From Cichorium intybus (taxonomy: Eukaryota; Streptophyta; Magnoliopsida; Asterales; Asteraceae): a stretch of 64,000 nucleotides of DNA. The position numbers and the translations under genes were made by a program. Shown here in pieces: positions 23,820 to 33,483 of the stretch (position 1 is the first letter of the stretch; every line of letters starts with the position of its first letter). A model generated the notes under the pieces. The model ran no database searches. It was not told the origin of the DNA and saw only the letters and a program-made list of their open reading frames with translations. Location: assembly GCA_023525715.1 (NCBI GenBank), contig CM042012.1, forward strand, positions 119,990,298 to 120,054,297, read 5' to 3'.

Positions 23820-24710
23820 AGAATTTGGCCAACTCTAGATGTATGTAGCATTCCTATAGGTGATGAAGATGTGATATGTGGTTTCATCGGGCTCATTGCA
23901 GATAAGTCGGTTAATTAGAGAGGGAAGGTGTATAGATTCGTTTCCTATAAACATGCCAAATAAAGTGGTTAACTTCAATGGAATATCCTATAAACATGCC
24001 AAGTGTTTTAAGCAAAAATTGATGCAGCAGTGAGTTGGGCATTTTCTTCAATACGTTTCCATATGGACTTAACTATGAATATCGTATCATACTCAAATGC
24101 CACAACTGATAATCTTGGAATGGAGAGGTGGAAAGTGATGAAATTTAATTGTAGCAGGCTTGTGAATTCAAAAGTTTCTCTGCCAAATCTAGGTAGTCTT
24201 TCCTAGCACCACTTTAGGTTTATTGTACTTGAGACCGAGAGCATAAGGTGATTTGATTCGCAGTAGATTTTTGATGCTTCTATATGCATAATGGTTTTGG
24301 AAATCACAACCTTATATTTGTGTATCTAATCAATTGATCTTCTCAGAACCAAATGGTCTTACAATCACCAAATTTCCTAGTGAAGAGTTTGTGAATATTA
24401 ATTCCTTGGTTAAGCAAATACTTTGAAATCTTCGAGATGCAAAACAAAGTTTTTGAGTTGTAGTTTTTGGCTATTAGCTTAAAATTGAGTCTGCTAATAT
24501 TGTGAATAACACAAATGACCTTAGACCATATTGAGTCATTTTTCAATTTAAGTATCCACCACCATTTAACAAGAAAAGGTAAGATGTCTTATTTTAAAGA
24601 ACCAATACCAAGGCCACATAATTTTTTCACACTTAGGATTTTGTCCCAATCAACCTAATTATTTGTTTTTGGAAAGAATGTCACCTCCCTAAAGGAACTT
24701 CCTTCTAATA
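23820..24710 (-). pseudogene. L1-type LINE fragment (end of RT and zf-RVT region)
   Basis: Minus-strand translation, over several frames, gives typical plant L1 sequence. DWDKIL with LCGLGIGSLK and LVKWWWIL come first, then KNDSIWSKVICVIHNI and finally DETTYHIF of the zinc-finger (zf-RVT) region. Stops and frameshifts break it throughout. There is no poly(A) end or target duplication, so it is an old internal relic. In a live LINE this region lies downstream of the reverse transcriptase catalytic core. Confidence 0.75.
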
Positions 24711-24744
24711 CCCTTTAAAATGTAATTAATCTTTATGAGAGTGA

Positions 24745-25752
24745 CACTATGTCTATATCACAAATTAGGATGTCTCGAATGTGTTTTACTAAGTTATGTG
24801 TTATGCTTTAAACATTCAAAGGCCTAAAACCAACTAGGAACATGGATATTGATGAACAAGTTGCCATTTTTCTCCATATTACTGCTCACAATGTTAAGAA
24901 TCGCGTCATCATATGTCGCTTTCGTCGATCGGGAGAAACGATTAATAGGCATTTTTCTCGGGTTTGTAATGCAGCCATCTGATTGCAAAGTCGTTTACTT
25001 AAGAATCCCAAACCCGTTCCTGATGACTCTACCAATCATAGGTGGAAATGGTTTACGAATTGTTTAGGAGCTTTAGATGGAACATATATAAAGTGTTTAG
25101 TTCCGGTTAAAAAAAAGGCTATACATAGAACAAGGAAAAATGACATTGCAACAAACGTTCTAGGGGTTTCTTCCCAAGATATGCAATTTATATACATGTT
25201 AACGGGGTGGGAGGGGTTAGCTGCGGATGGTAGAGTTCTTCAGGATGCTCTTCTTAGACCACATGGATTGAAAGTTCCAAAATTGGGTATGTAAATATAC
25301 GTTTAACTACCATTCAATAATTATAAAATGTTTTTAATTATAAATCGTATTTACGGGTTATTATTTGGTTGATGCCGATTACACAAATGGAAAAGGTTTC
25401 CTAGCACCTTATCAAGGTCAAAGGTATCACTTGAATGAATGGCGTCATGGACACCAACCTACTACGACAAAGGAATGCTTCAACATGAAACTAGCATTTG
25501 TCTGCTAGAATCGTTATTTGACGATGTTTTGGGCTTTTGAAGGGAGGATGGGGAGTACTAAAAGACCATTCATATTATCCGATCGAAACTAAAAATAAGA
25601 TTATAATGGCGTGTTGTCTCCTTCATAACTTTATAAGGCAAGAAATGGAAGTAGATCCACTGGACAACGAATGTGAGCTTCACGAGGGAACCGGGGATCT
25701 TGGACATGATGATGTCGATATTACTACTTCTATCGGGACTTCGAACACATGA
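24745..25752 (+). pseudogene. PIF/Harbinger transposase (DDE_Tnp_4 / HARBI1-like), broken
   Basis: The N-terminal helical region reads LKPTRNMDIDEQVAIFLHIL and FRRSGETINRHFSRVCNAAI. The catalytic domain follows in another frame: LGALDGTYI with the first aspartate, RKNDIATNVLGVSSQDMQF, and GWEGLAADGRVLQDAL with the second. After 25294 the frame changes again: ADYTNGKGFLAPYQGQRYHL, then GGWGVLKDHSYYPIETKNKI and ACCLLHNFIRQEM. The expected glutamate-bearing helix between these is interrupted by a TAG near 25507. At least three frame breaks make it inactive. It lies directly upstream of its MYB-like partner ORF, the usual PIF arrangement. Confidence 0.85.
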
Positions 25753-25929
25753 ACCATATTTAGAGACATCTATGGCCGAGTTTATGTTTGCATCTACGGC
25801 CAATTAAATTGCTTGTCTAATTGTTATAATAATTATATTTTAATTGTTTACAAAGAAGCAACTACAACCAATTTTACTATGAAGATCTTTGTATTGTTTT
25901 TGGAAAAGATCGAGCTTAGGGAAATAGAG

Positions 25930-26353
25930 CTAGAGATTTCCATGACATAAAGCAAGAGGTGAACTTGGAAGAGGAAATGCTAGGATCGAATGATGGTTTC
26001 CTTGATTCAGAAGAGGAAATGCTAGGATCGGATGATGAAGCAACTTCACAAAGTGTCCGTTCCAAGAAGAGGAAAACTCGAAGCGACGATGGGTTCAACA
26101 ATGCGGTTGGCTTGATCACAGAAATTCTTAAGGAAATATCGAAGGATTTGAGTCAAGGTATTAAATTAGACATGAAGATCAATGAACTGGGTGAGAAAAT
26201 CCCATCGATGATTTTAAAGATGACTTCACTAAGTCAACTATAGAAGTTCAAAGCTTGACAAATATAAGAAGTGATCTTATAAAAGTACAAAATTTCTGGG
26301 AAATTGAAGAAGGCGATAGAGAGGCTTGGGTCAAATACATGTTGGAAAGGTAG
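25930..26353 (+). pseudogene. PIF/Harbinger MYB/SANT-like partner protein, C-terminal part
   Basis: Open frame 25959-26243 encodes an acidic repeated segment (EEEMLGS, twice), a basic KKRKTR stretch and a helical tail (DLSQGIKLDMKINELGEKIP). After a frameshift the tail continues to a stop at 26351-26353 (EGDREAWVKYM). Such tails occur in the second protein of plant PIF/Harbinger elements, which binds DNA and brings in the transposase. The SANT/trihelix domain expected upstream is missing. The adjacent transposase supports the call. Confidence 0.65.
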
Positions 26354-26890
26354 GATTATCAGTTGGTATGTTTATCAGGTTGTTAAATTATTATGGAATT
26401 GTAAGTTTTTTGTATCTTCAATTGGGATGTATCGAAAGATTGTTATGTACTTTTGTTAACGTTATTGTAATGTGTATTAGAATGATTCTAATACACATCA
26501 CAATATAAGTTATGATGTTTATAAGTTATATAGCCTATGAGGTTTATTAGCATGATGTTCGTAAAGTGAAATTCTATTATTAGTATAATTTACGTAATCT
26601 ATTTTTACCATACAATTTACTTAACAAAGTATATTTTTGCCAAAAGGTCAAATATGTCATTTTGTATAATATTTCTTTAAATATAAATTGAAAAACAAAG
26701 TAAAACTAACCCAAAAGGCAATAAGGGCAAATATATCAATCTACATAGATTGCAATTGTTTTTCCTACCAACCAAATAGAAAATGGAATTGGATTCTAAT
26801 TCCATTTCCTGTCAACCAAACAGGATATTGAATTGGGTTCCAATTCCTGACAGATTCCAATTTCTTTACAGATTCCAATTCCTTTAGAAA

Positions 26891-26918
26891 CATTTTGCGA
26901 ACCAAAAACGCCACCTAA
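26891..26918 (+). mobile_element. Right terminal inverted repeat of the PIF element with TAA target
   Basis: GCGAACCAAAAACGCCACC followed by TAA is a PIF/Harbinger type end. The left end was not found; it may have been lost near the LINE fragment. Confidence 0.5.
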
Positions 26919-27194
26919 CGTTATTGTGCGTCATAACTACCTATATTGGTAACCTACTTTTTAAAGCTCACTTTTTGGTCCTATAGAACCAATTAATGGT
27001 TTAGTTCCTCTTTCTATTATTACTCTATTGCACAACTTACAAAACAACATCTTCAAAGGAGCTAATCCATACCAATTCACCATTAGATCTTGAAATAACT
27101 CTAAACACTAATAGTTTGATATGAAACGATGAGTATAGTTTTTAATTGATGCATATTAGTTGATAATTATTTCATTAATTGCCATAATTTAAAC

Positions 27195-28732
27195 GGGTTA
27201 TTGTCACTGTAGCACAATCAGGTTCTTGTTTTTTCCCGATTTGGTCACTGAAGTTTTTTTTTGCGCAATAGGTCATTAAAGTTGTAGTTTACCTGTTAAA
27301 TAGGGGATCGAACCCAATAATTGCCGGTTTTGTAGGTGACCATGCTCGGCTGACATTAGTGACGTGGAGACAACATGCCACGTCATTGCCACATAAGTTT
27401 GGGTCCACAACTTTATTAATCTACATGGCCATGAATAAAATTAAATGAAAATAAAATAGATTTATTTATGTAAATATGGCACTTCCTCTTCCGTTCACAA
27501 AAGCCCTAACATGTCAATTTGTTCCTTAATCGTCGTCTTCTGCAGATGTTGTATATAGATAGTTCAATGGTGACAACGACAAGCAAATCAATAGCCACGA
27601 TGTTGAGTCAATGTCTTCTTCGTCTTCCAATTCCAATTACTTGGAGATTTCTATAACGGATCTGTAGGAGAACCAAGATCATATGGAGAAGTGAGATCCG
27701 ATGATTACTTGAAGATTACTTTGAGAGCTAGGATCTGCAGAAGAACCAAGATTCCTTGAAGATTTCTGTAATGGATCTACAAAAGAACGAAGATCTGCAG
27801 AAGAACCCAGATTCCAGTTCCGATTACTTACAGTTCCGATTACTTGAAGATTTCTGTAATGGATCTTCTTCGTCTTCCAATTCCAATTACTTGCAGATTT
27901 CTACAGATGCAAGGAAAGCTGCCATTGATGAAGATGACATGCGTGGCTTCAAGGATGCTCAATGGGGTGTTGAACCTGCCTAAACAATTCTGTGGGGAAA
28001 CTGTTGTCTCTGCAGTTGTAGAGCTCAACGATGTCTTGTGGCCAGCAAAAGGAAATAAGGATTTGTTGAGGATATTTAAGAAGTCGAGACAGTCAGATAG
28101 ATACAAATGACTGGGGTGAAACAAGTTCGCTGGTGGTGGAAGAGGATAAACTGCTTTCAGAGAAGGAGAAAAAGTTGTTGGATTTTGAGCATGGATTAGG
28201 TAACGTATTTCAACAGATATGATGTTTCTCTCTAATTCTCTCAGTCTATTAGGTTACTCATATGGAATCCATGTAGTTGATTCTTGGCTCACTATTAGAA
28301 ATCAGATTTCATCACATTATTTTTTCATCTTGTGGAATCGCAGGCTGAATCTCTTTTTAATCTCAACAAGACATTGGAGAGACACGGTGGTTGGATTCAA
28401 ATAGAATAGTTTGGATTCAAATGGAAATGAATTCAGTAAATATTTAGTACTAATAATAATAATAATGATGATGATAATAATAATAAATTTAATATTAAAT
28501 AAAAAATAACTGGAAACGCCACATGGCAATGCCACGTGGGCAAATGTTGGTGACTCAAATGTGATTTGGCATGCCAAGTAAGCATGGTAACTTGATGACC
28601 TCTTCATTTGTAACATAAGGACTTAATTGACACCAATTTTACAACTTTAATAACCTATTGCGCAAAAAAAAAACTTCAGTGACCAAATCGAGAAAAAACA
28701 AGAACTTGATTATGCTACAGTGACAATAACCC
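27195..28732. mobile_element. Non-autonomous MULE, 1538 bp, with 10-bp target duplication
   Basis: Terminal inverted repeats of about 92 bp (27195-27285 and 28641-28732) begin GGGTTATTGTCACTGTAGCA and are about 95 percent alike by eye. The exact duplication TAATTTAAAC flanks the element at 27185-27194 and 28733-28742. Long inverted repeats and a 9-11 bp duplication are the hallmarks of Mutator-like elements. No transposase is present. Confidence 0.9.
27540..28110 (+). other. Exon-like cargo with internal repeats inside the MULE
   Basis: The interior of the MULE is less AT-rich and holds reiterated units such as CTTGAAGATTTCTGTAATGG (27755 and 27844 areas), TCTTCGTCTTCCAATTCCAA (27622 and 27864 areas) and GATCTGCAGAAGAACC. 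Open frames of 75-94 codons cover its right half, for example LNLPKQFCGE followed by VVELNDVLWPAKGNKDLLRI, but none is recognised. It could be a captured host fragment (Pack-MULE) that has been internally duplicated. That origin is inference. Confidence 0.4.
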
Positions 28733-28742
28733 TAATTTAAAC

Positions 28743-29173
28743 ACTAACATGCCATGGATCAATTTCATCATCCCATAAATTCCCTCCAAAACCTAACTTC
28801 TAAACATAGAATATTACAAAAATTAAAATGAACCTGAATTTTACCTCAAAGATGAATTTTTTTCACCTGAGACTTGATTCCATAAAGGGTTGATTAAGGT
28901 GACCACAAACACCGTAATCACCACTTTGCAGCCCCAATTACACTTCCCAAGTTTTTGAGGAAGGACGTGAGGCTTCTGGGAGAAATCTATGAATTTAACT
29001 TAATGGTCAACTCAAGTCAATGCTGATCAACGTTGCCACGTGCGAAACACAAGATTCCATGCGACCCCAACATCGCTTCCTATGTCGCATGTACCATTTT
29101 TTGCTTGGACAAGGTCCAATGCCCGTATCATATCTTTTGTCCAACCTAGACTCGACCAAACCAACACAATCAG
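28743..29173. other. No gene seen
   Basis: Intergenic; a few overlapping open frames on both strands between 29000 and 29170 but no recognised protein. Confidence 0.4.
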
Positions 29174-29680
29174 GCGTGGCAAATCGTGCCATCGTTTCGT
29201 GTTTTTAACTAACACGACACGACACGAATTACTTTTACTCAACCCGAACACGGCACAACACGATGTCGTTTTAGTTTTCGTTAACATGAACACGAAAAAT
29301 AAAAAACACGAAAAACCCGACAACACGACAAAAGTTAACAAAAAAACCATTTCCATAAAGTCATCCATAAGTTATCGCAAAAAATATAACTTAAACACGA
29401 ATTTAATGACGAAAAATAACATGAAACGACATAAAATAATGCTAAATGTCTTCAAACTTGTGACTGTATCGCTTCAAGTGTAACGTTTCATTTGCTATCA
29501 AATTCCATAATATTTTCTGTAAGATCGTGTTATTATCGTTTCGAATTTCAGACACGAACACGACACGACACGACGTCGTGTTTCTTTTACGTTACACGAA
29601 CACGAATTTGATTTTCGATTTTGTCTCAATTTCGTTTCGTGTCATGTATTTTTGTCGTGACGTATCGACTTTTGCCACCC
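29174..29680. mobile_element. MITE with GTGGCAAA ends, rich in ACACGA motifs (507 bp)
   Basis: Ends are GCGTGGCAAAT on the left and TTTGCCACCC on the right, a short inverted repeat. The interior repeats ACACGACACGA and its complement TCGTGTCGTG in both halves, so the whole could fold back. The form resembles hAT- or Mutator-type MITEs common in plants. Flanking duplications are not convincing. Confidence 0.55.
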
Positions 29681-30054
29681 GTAAACACAATGTGCACGTT
29701 GGGTCCGACGTTAGAATTCATAATTGGAGGGGAGGATTTTTCGCAATTTTGGCAAAGGGCAATTACGTTGGGTCCAACTTTAGTGTCACTTGATAAAAAA
29801 TGGCGCATGTTGTACAACTTAAAAGGAACCAAGTACGATCCCATTATTCGCATCCCATGCACACCGTGCAACCTCTTTAGCGACGGATTAGATAGCATTT
29901 ACTGAGTGTTACTAAACATTTGCCCCCTTTTATTGATAGTTCATTAAATTATATATCAGTTCTACACTTTACGGTATGATTTGTATAATCTATGCAATCA
30001 ACCCCATCTTCAACAATACTAACAACTTGGGTATAATGTTGATCAATGGTAAAA
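29681..30054. other. No gene seen
   Basis: Short open frames only. The doublet GTTGGGTCCGACGTTAG / GTTGGGTCCAACTTTAG at about 29698 and 29768 is a small direct repeat. Confidence 0.35.
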
Positions 30055-30238
30055 TTATTATTCTTTTAGGGACGAATTTTTGTGACTGATAGCCACAGTT
30101 TATAATCCTACACTAATAAATTTACAAATAGATAATTCATTATTCATTTTGTGGGTGATATGTTGATAATCGGTCACTAGCGATGGATACGTTCTGTCGC
30201 TAAAATTTGTATGTGAAAATACGTTTTGTGATATAGTG
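30055..30238 (-). mobile_element. Second CACTA-like terminus
   Basis: Read from the right on the minus strand it begins CACTATATCACAAAACG, followed by sub-terminal boxes TTTTAGCGACAG and ATCGCTAGTGACC. The matching left end was not identified. Confidence 0.4.
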
Positions 30239-30542
30239 ATACGTACATAGAGATACACATAAATACACTTGTATATTTTGTCAAATATAAAATTTACAAA
30301 CGCTACAGCTTTTTACAATTTTCATTGTCAAAAGGAAATCATGACCTCAATTTACATTTGAATAAAACTAATAAAACAACTTTTCGTGAAGGGTGGTGAA
30401 TGGTGATCGATCTTCATACTTCGAAAATCTGATCATTCATCATTCTTTCCAAATCTTTGTGATGTTCTTCATCATTTCAATCGACAAAAACTCAAAATTT
30501 GTCGCAATTAGCGAGCCATCATGGATCTCCATTACCAAACAT

Positions 30543-31865
30543 CTAGTAATCGCATGTTTCAGGCCGTTCGGATACACGCCAAAGCTTCAACGAGTTATCC
30601 AGACTGCCACTGTACACTATCCATTCTTCATCTGTCTGATCATCATCTTCATTCCGGTCTTGAACGGCCAGACATTTGACCGGACCAGTGTGGCCGTTTA
30701 GCACCGACAGACAAGTGTGAATGCCGCCACCTTCATTCCGCCACACGCAGATGCTTTTGTCCGCCGACCCACTTAACAACAAGTTTCTGGCAGTCGCGAG
30801 ACAAAGCACTGCAAGCTTGTGTCCCCTCAGAACTCCGCCGTGCGATAACTTTTGTTTCTTGTGTTCCCAAAAGTTCACTAGGCCGTCGGAGGATCCTGCG
30901 TACACGGTGGCCTGGGAGGCGTTCACCACCACAGACGTGACAGCGCTATCCTGGTCCAAAAGCGTGTAAACCAAGAGATGCTTCGTGGTCTTCCCAACTA
31001 ACTCCCTCCGCCACACCTTGACCGTCCCATCGGCGGACCCAGTGAAAATCAAACCGTCAAACCCGACGACGACGGAATTAATGGCGTCTTCATGAGCATT
31101 TACAGATTCTAAACATTTCGAATCCGAAATCCTCCAAACTTTCATTGTTCTATCCCACGATCCCGAATACAATAATCCTTGTTCTTCATCCAAACTCATG
31201 CATGCAACAGCATCGTAATGCTTGATCCATGGAACGTTACGACGACGTCTTGCTTCGATGTAATTGTTAGGGTTCATGGAGCTCTTAATGTAATCTTTCG
31301 TCGTGGGTAAATTACCGATCCGTTTGTAAGCTTTTTTCTTCTTATCAAAATACTTCCATACCCGAATTTTCCCGTCCTGGTGGCCGGTAAATATTCTGTC
31401 ACCGGAAACAACGATCGCTTTCACTAGTCCGCTACTCGATTTAAAACCTGAAAACTCCGTCAAATTCTTCCACACTCTAATGTTCTTCGAATCCGAACCT
31501 GTGTACAATAAATCCCCTGACGAAGCTAGCGAATAAATATGACCCTCTTCACGTATCAAAGACCCGATCAAGGCAGTGTTATGGATACCGTCGTCGTCAT
31601 TGCTACCATGAGGAAAACTCCAAGGGGATTTTAAGTAAGGCGAGGGCATCTGGTTAATTGGAGACGTGAAGTAGACTGGGGATGAACTTGAAGACATAAC
31701 AGGACTAAGAGATGAAGCATTGCTACTGCGGTGATTATAATAGTTGTCGGTGTTTTCAGGTTGTTCGTGGGTGGTGATGAAAACGTTTGGTTCTGAGCTG
31801 TGGAGGAGAACGGCGAGTTTCTGTCGCCGGAGGAGGACGGTTTTTCCGGTCATCTCTTTCGTCAT
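30543..31865 (-). CDS. WD40-repeat protein, JINGUBANG-like
   Basis: A single uninterrupted 440-codon frame without introns. A Ser/Pro-rich N-terminal stretch of about 100 residues (with SSSSSPVYFTSP and KSPWS) is followed by seven WD40 repeats that can close a seven-bladed propeller. Repeat ends are visible at NIRVWK (about 132), KIRVWK (170), TMKVWR (245), TVKVWR (287), LVNFWE (335), SICVWR (375) and SLKLWR (432). Size, one-exon structure and the N-terminal Ser-Pro block fit the plant JINGUBANG-type WD40 family. In Arabidopsis a founding member restrains pollen germination by binding a TCP factor. That role is known for the family and only inferred here. Repeats 2 and 3 are separated by a basic linker (EARRRRNVPW). 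The start is the first of two nearby ATGs. This is the one host gene in the window that looks intact. Confidence 0.92.
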   Translation of the reverse strand: MTKEMTGKTVLLRRQKLAVLLHSSEPNVFITTHEQPENTDNYYNHRSSNASSLSPVMSSSSSPVYFTSPINQMPSPYLKSPWSFPHGSNDDDGIHNTALIGSLIREEGHIYSLASSGDLLYTGSDSKNIRVWKNLTEFSGFKSSSGLVKAIVVSGDRIFTGHQDGKIRVWKYFDKKKKAYKRIGNLPTTKDYIKSSMNPNNYIEARRRRNVPWIKHYDAVACMSLDEEQGLLYSGSWDRTMKVWRISDSKCLESVNAHEDAINSVVVGFDGLIFTGSADGTVKVWRRELVGKTTKHLLVYTLLDQDSAVTSVVVNASQATVYAGSSDGLVNFWEHKKQKLSHGGVLRGHKLAVLCLATARNLLLSGSADKSICVWRNEGGGIHTCLSVLNGHTGPVKCLAVQDRNEDDDQTDEEWIVYSGSLDNSLKLWRVSERPETCDY

Positions 31866-32095
31866 CTTGTTTGAATTGACTAGATCAATTGAAGGAAATG
31901 AAACGGTAGATGATTGTGTATGTTTTGAAGGTGATAATGAAAGAACGATCGAGAGAAAATATCGAAAGAGAAAGAGAATGGGAAGAGTCGTATTTATAAT
32001 TGGATTGCGGGGTGGGAAAAGTTGGAGTGTGGGTAGGCTAAAAGTAGGTGTACCATTGGTGGAAGATTCAACACGTGTCCTTGCGTATATGACGT
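31866..32095 (-). promoter_or_regulatory. Promoter and 5' UTR of the WD40 gene
   Basis: Reading from the gene outward, a pyrimidine-rich leader of about 120 bases is followed by a TATA box (ATTATAAATAC on the minus strand, 31990-32000). Further up are a CCAAT-type box near 32052, a G-box/ABRE core CACGTG at 32072-32077 (ACACGTGTC) and a TGACG motif near 32090. Spacing of the TATA box to the ATG is normal. The G-box suggests bZIP or bHLH control, which is inference. Confidence 0.65.
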
Positions 32096-32100
32096 AAAGT

Positions 32101-33046
32101 ATTTCTTGTCATCTCGCCCATAATTTAATAATTCTAAGTTCTAACTATAGGGGCTGCGAATATTAGAGTTCAATACTTCAATTTTGTTAGAATAAAATAT
32201 TAAATTTGCTTGCCTAATTCTCTTGCACGTGGTTGAAATGTTACAACTAAAATGCCCAAAATATATTTCTAGGAGTTTAGAGGTTTAACATTTATTTTAT
32301 TATTTTATCAAGTGAGTTTGATAGGTTGCTAAATTAAATCAATAAGATTAGATGATATAAAGAAATAAAAGTAACAAGGAAGACAAGTGTAGGAAGTCTA
32401 GAAGTAAGGGAAGCCAATTTTCACTTTTAATTTTTTAAAAGAGGATTAAATTACGGGCCAAACCGTGCATGTCTTCCATTTCTTAGAATTAAAGTGTGTA
32501 CACTAGACTTTTATTTTTCAAAATGGGGAAGTTTTGGAAGATTTCAAGTTGGTACCACAAAAAAGTTTTTTTTTTGCTGCATGTGAGACCACTTGAACAT
32601 TATGACACTTTTTTCTTTGCATTTATATATAGTTATATATTATAATATCTAACATTTCCGAGCATGTTCTCTTTCTTTACATTTTTCTTTTGCTTTGTAA
32701 AAGTTAATCATAGAAACCAAGATGGGAGGCGTGGTTATACAAAATACCCTTTTTGAATATTATTATAGAATAACCATTCATATTGCAGAATTAATTTTTT
32801 TTTTTATGAAATATCATTTCACAAATGATGATATCATTTTGTAAGAAAAAAAAACAAAAAACTCATTCCACAAAAGCAGTTCGTTCGGATATAGTTAGGA
32901 AAATGAGGAATTATATTGTGATATTTTATCAAAATATGGTCATGATTAAACATTTTTAATCAAGACATCAGTTGTATTGAAGTTACAAAAAACCGCATAA
33001 CCAAATTACCAAAATTAAAAACAATCAATACATAATGTGATTTTAG
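32101..33046. other. No gene seen
   Basis: AT-rich intergenic DNA upstream of the WD40 gene; no repeat recognised. Confidence 0.5.
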
Positions 33047-33054
33047 CTTCTTAC

Positions 33055-33475
33055 CAATGTTTTAAAAACCGGTCTTTTAATTGAACCGGTCGGGTGACGT
33101 TTTCCGATTCAACCGGTTTAACCAGTTCAACCGGATGGTCAAACCGGTTCTACATTTTTATATGTTTTTAATTATCTTGCATACATTGATTACAAAACTT
33201 GTCATCTTTTTAGTATTACAAACGTAAATAGAATGCAACATATAAAAACAATCATTATAGAAGCCAAAATCAAACGAAGAAGCCCAAAACAAACACAAAA
33301 ATCCAAGACTGACCGGTTCAATCCGGTCCATTCCGGTTCAATTCAGCCGGTTTAACCGGTTTTTACCAAAACCGACCGGTTCAATCCGGTCAGGAAATCG
33401 TTATAAAATTAAACCGATCCAAATCGAAACGCCGTCACCTATGGTTCCCGGTTTGAACCGGTTTTTAAAACACTG
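33055..33475. mobile_element. hAT-like MITE built of CCGGTT motifs (421 bp)
   Basis: Ends CAATGTTTTAAAAACCGG and CCGGTTTTTAAAACACTG form a terminal inverted repeat with one mismatch. Flanks CTTCTTAC (33047-33054) and CTTCTTAT (33476-33483) fit an 8-bp hAT target duplication with one change. The interior carries many AACCGGTT-type palindromes. Confidence 0.7.
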
Positions 33476-33483
33476 CTTCTTAT

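Noticed and set aside
29166..29695. ACACAAT near both ends of the ACACGA-rich element as a target duplication
   Set aside because: The two copies are not at equal distance from the element ends, so the match is probably chance.
30543..31865. Open frames on the plus strand across the WD40 gene
   Set aside because: They are antisense shadows of a well-supported seven-repeat WD40 frame.
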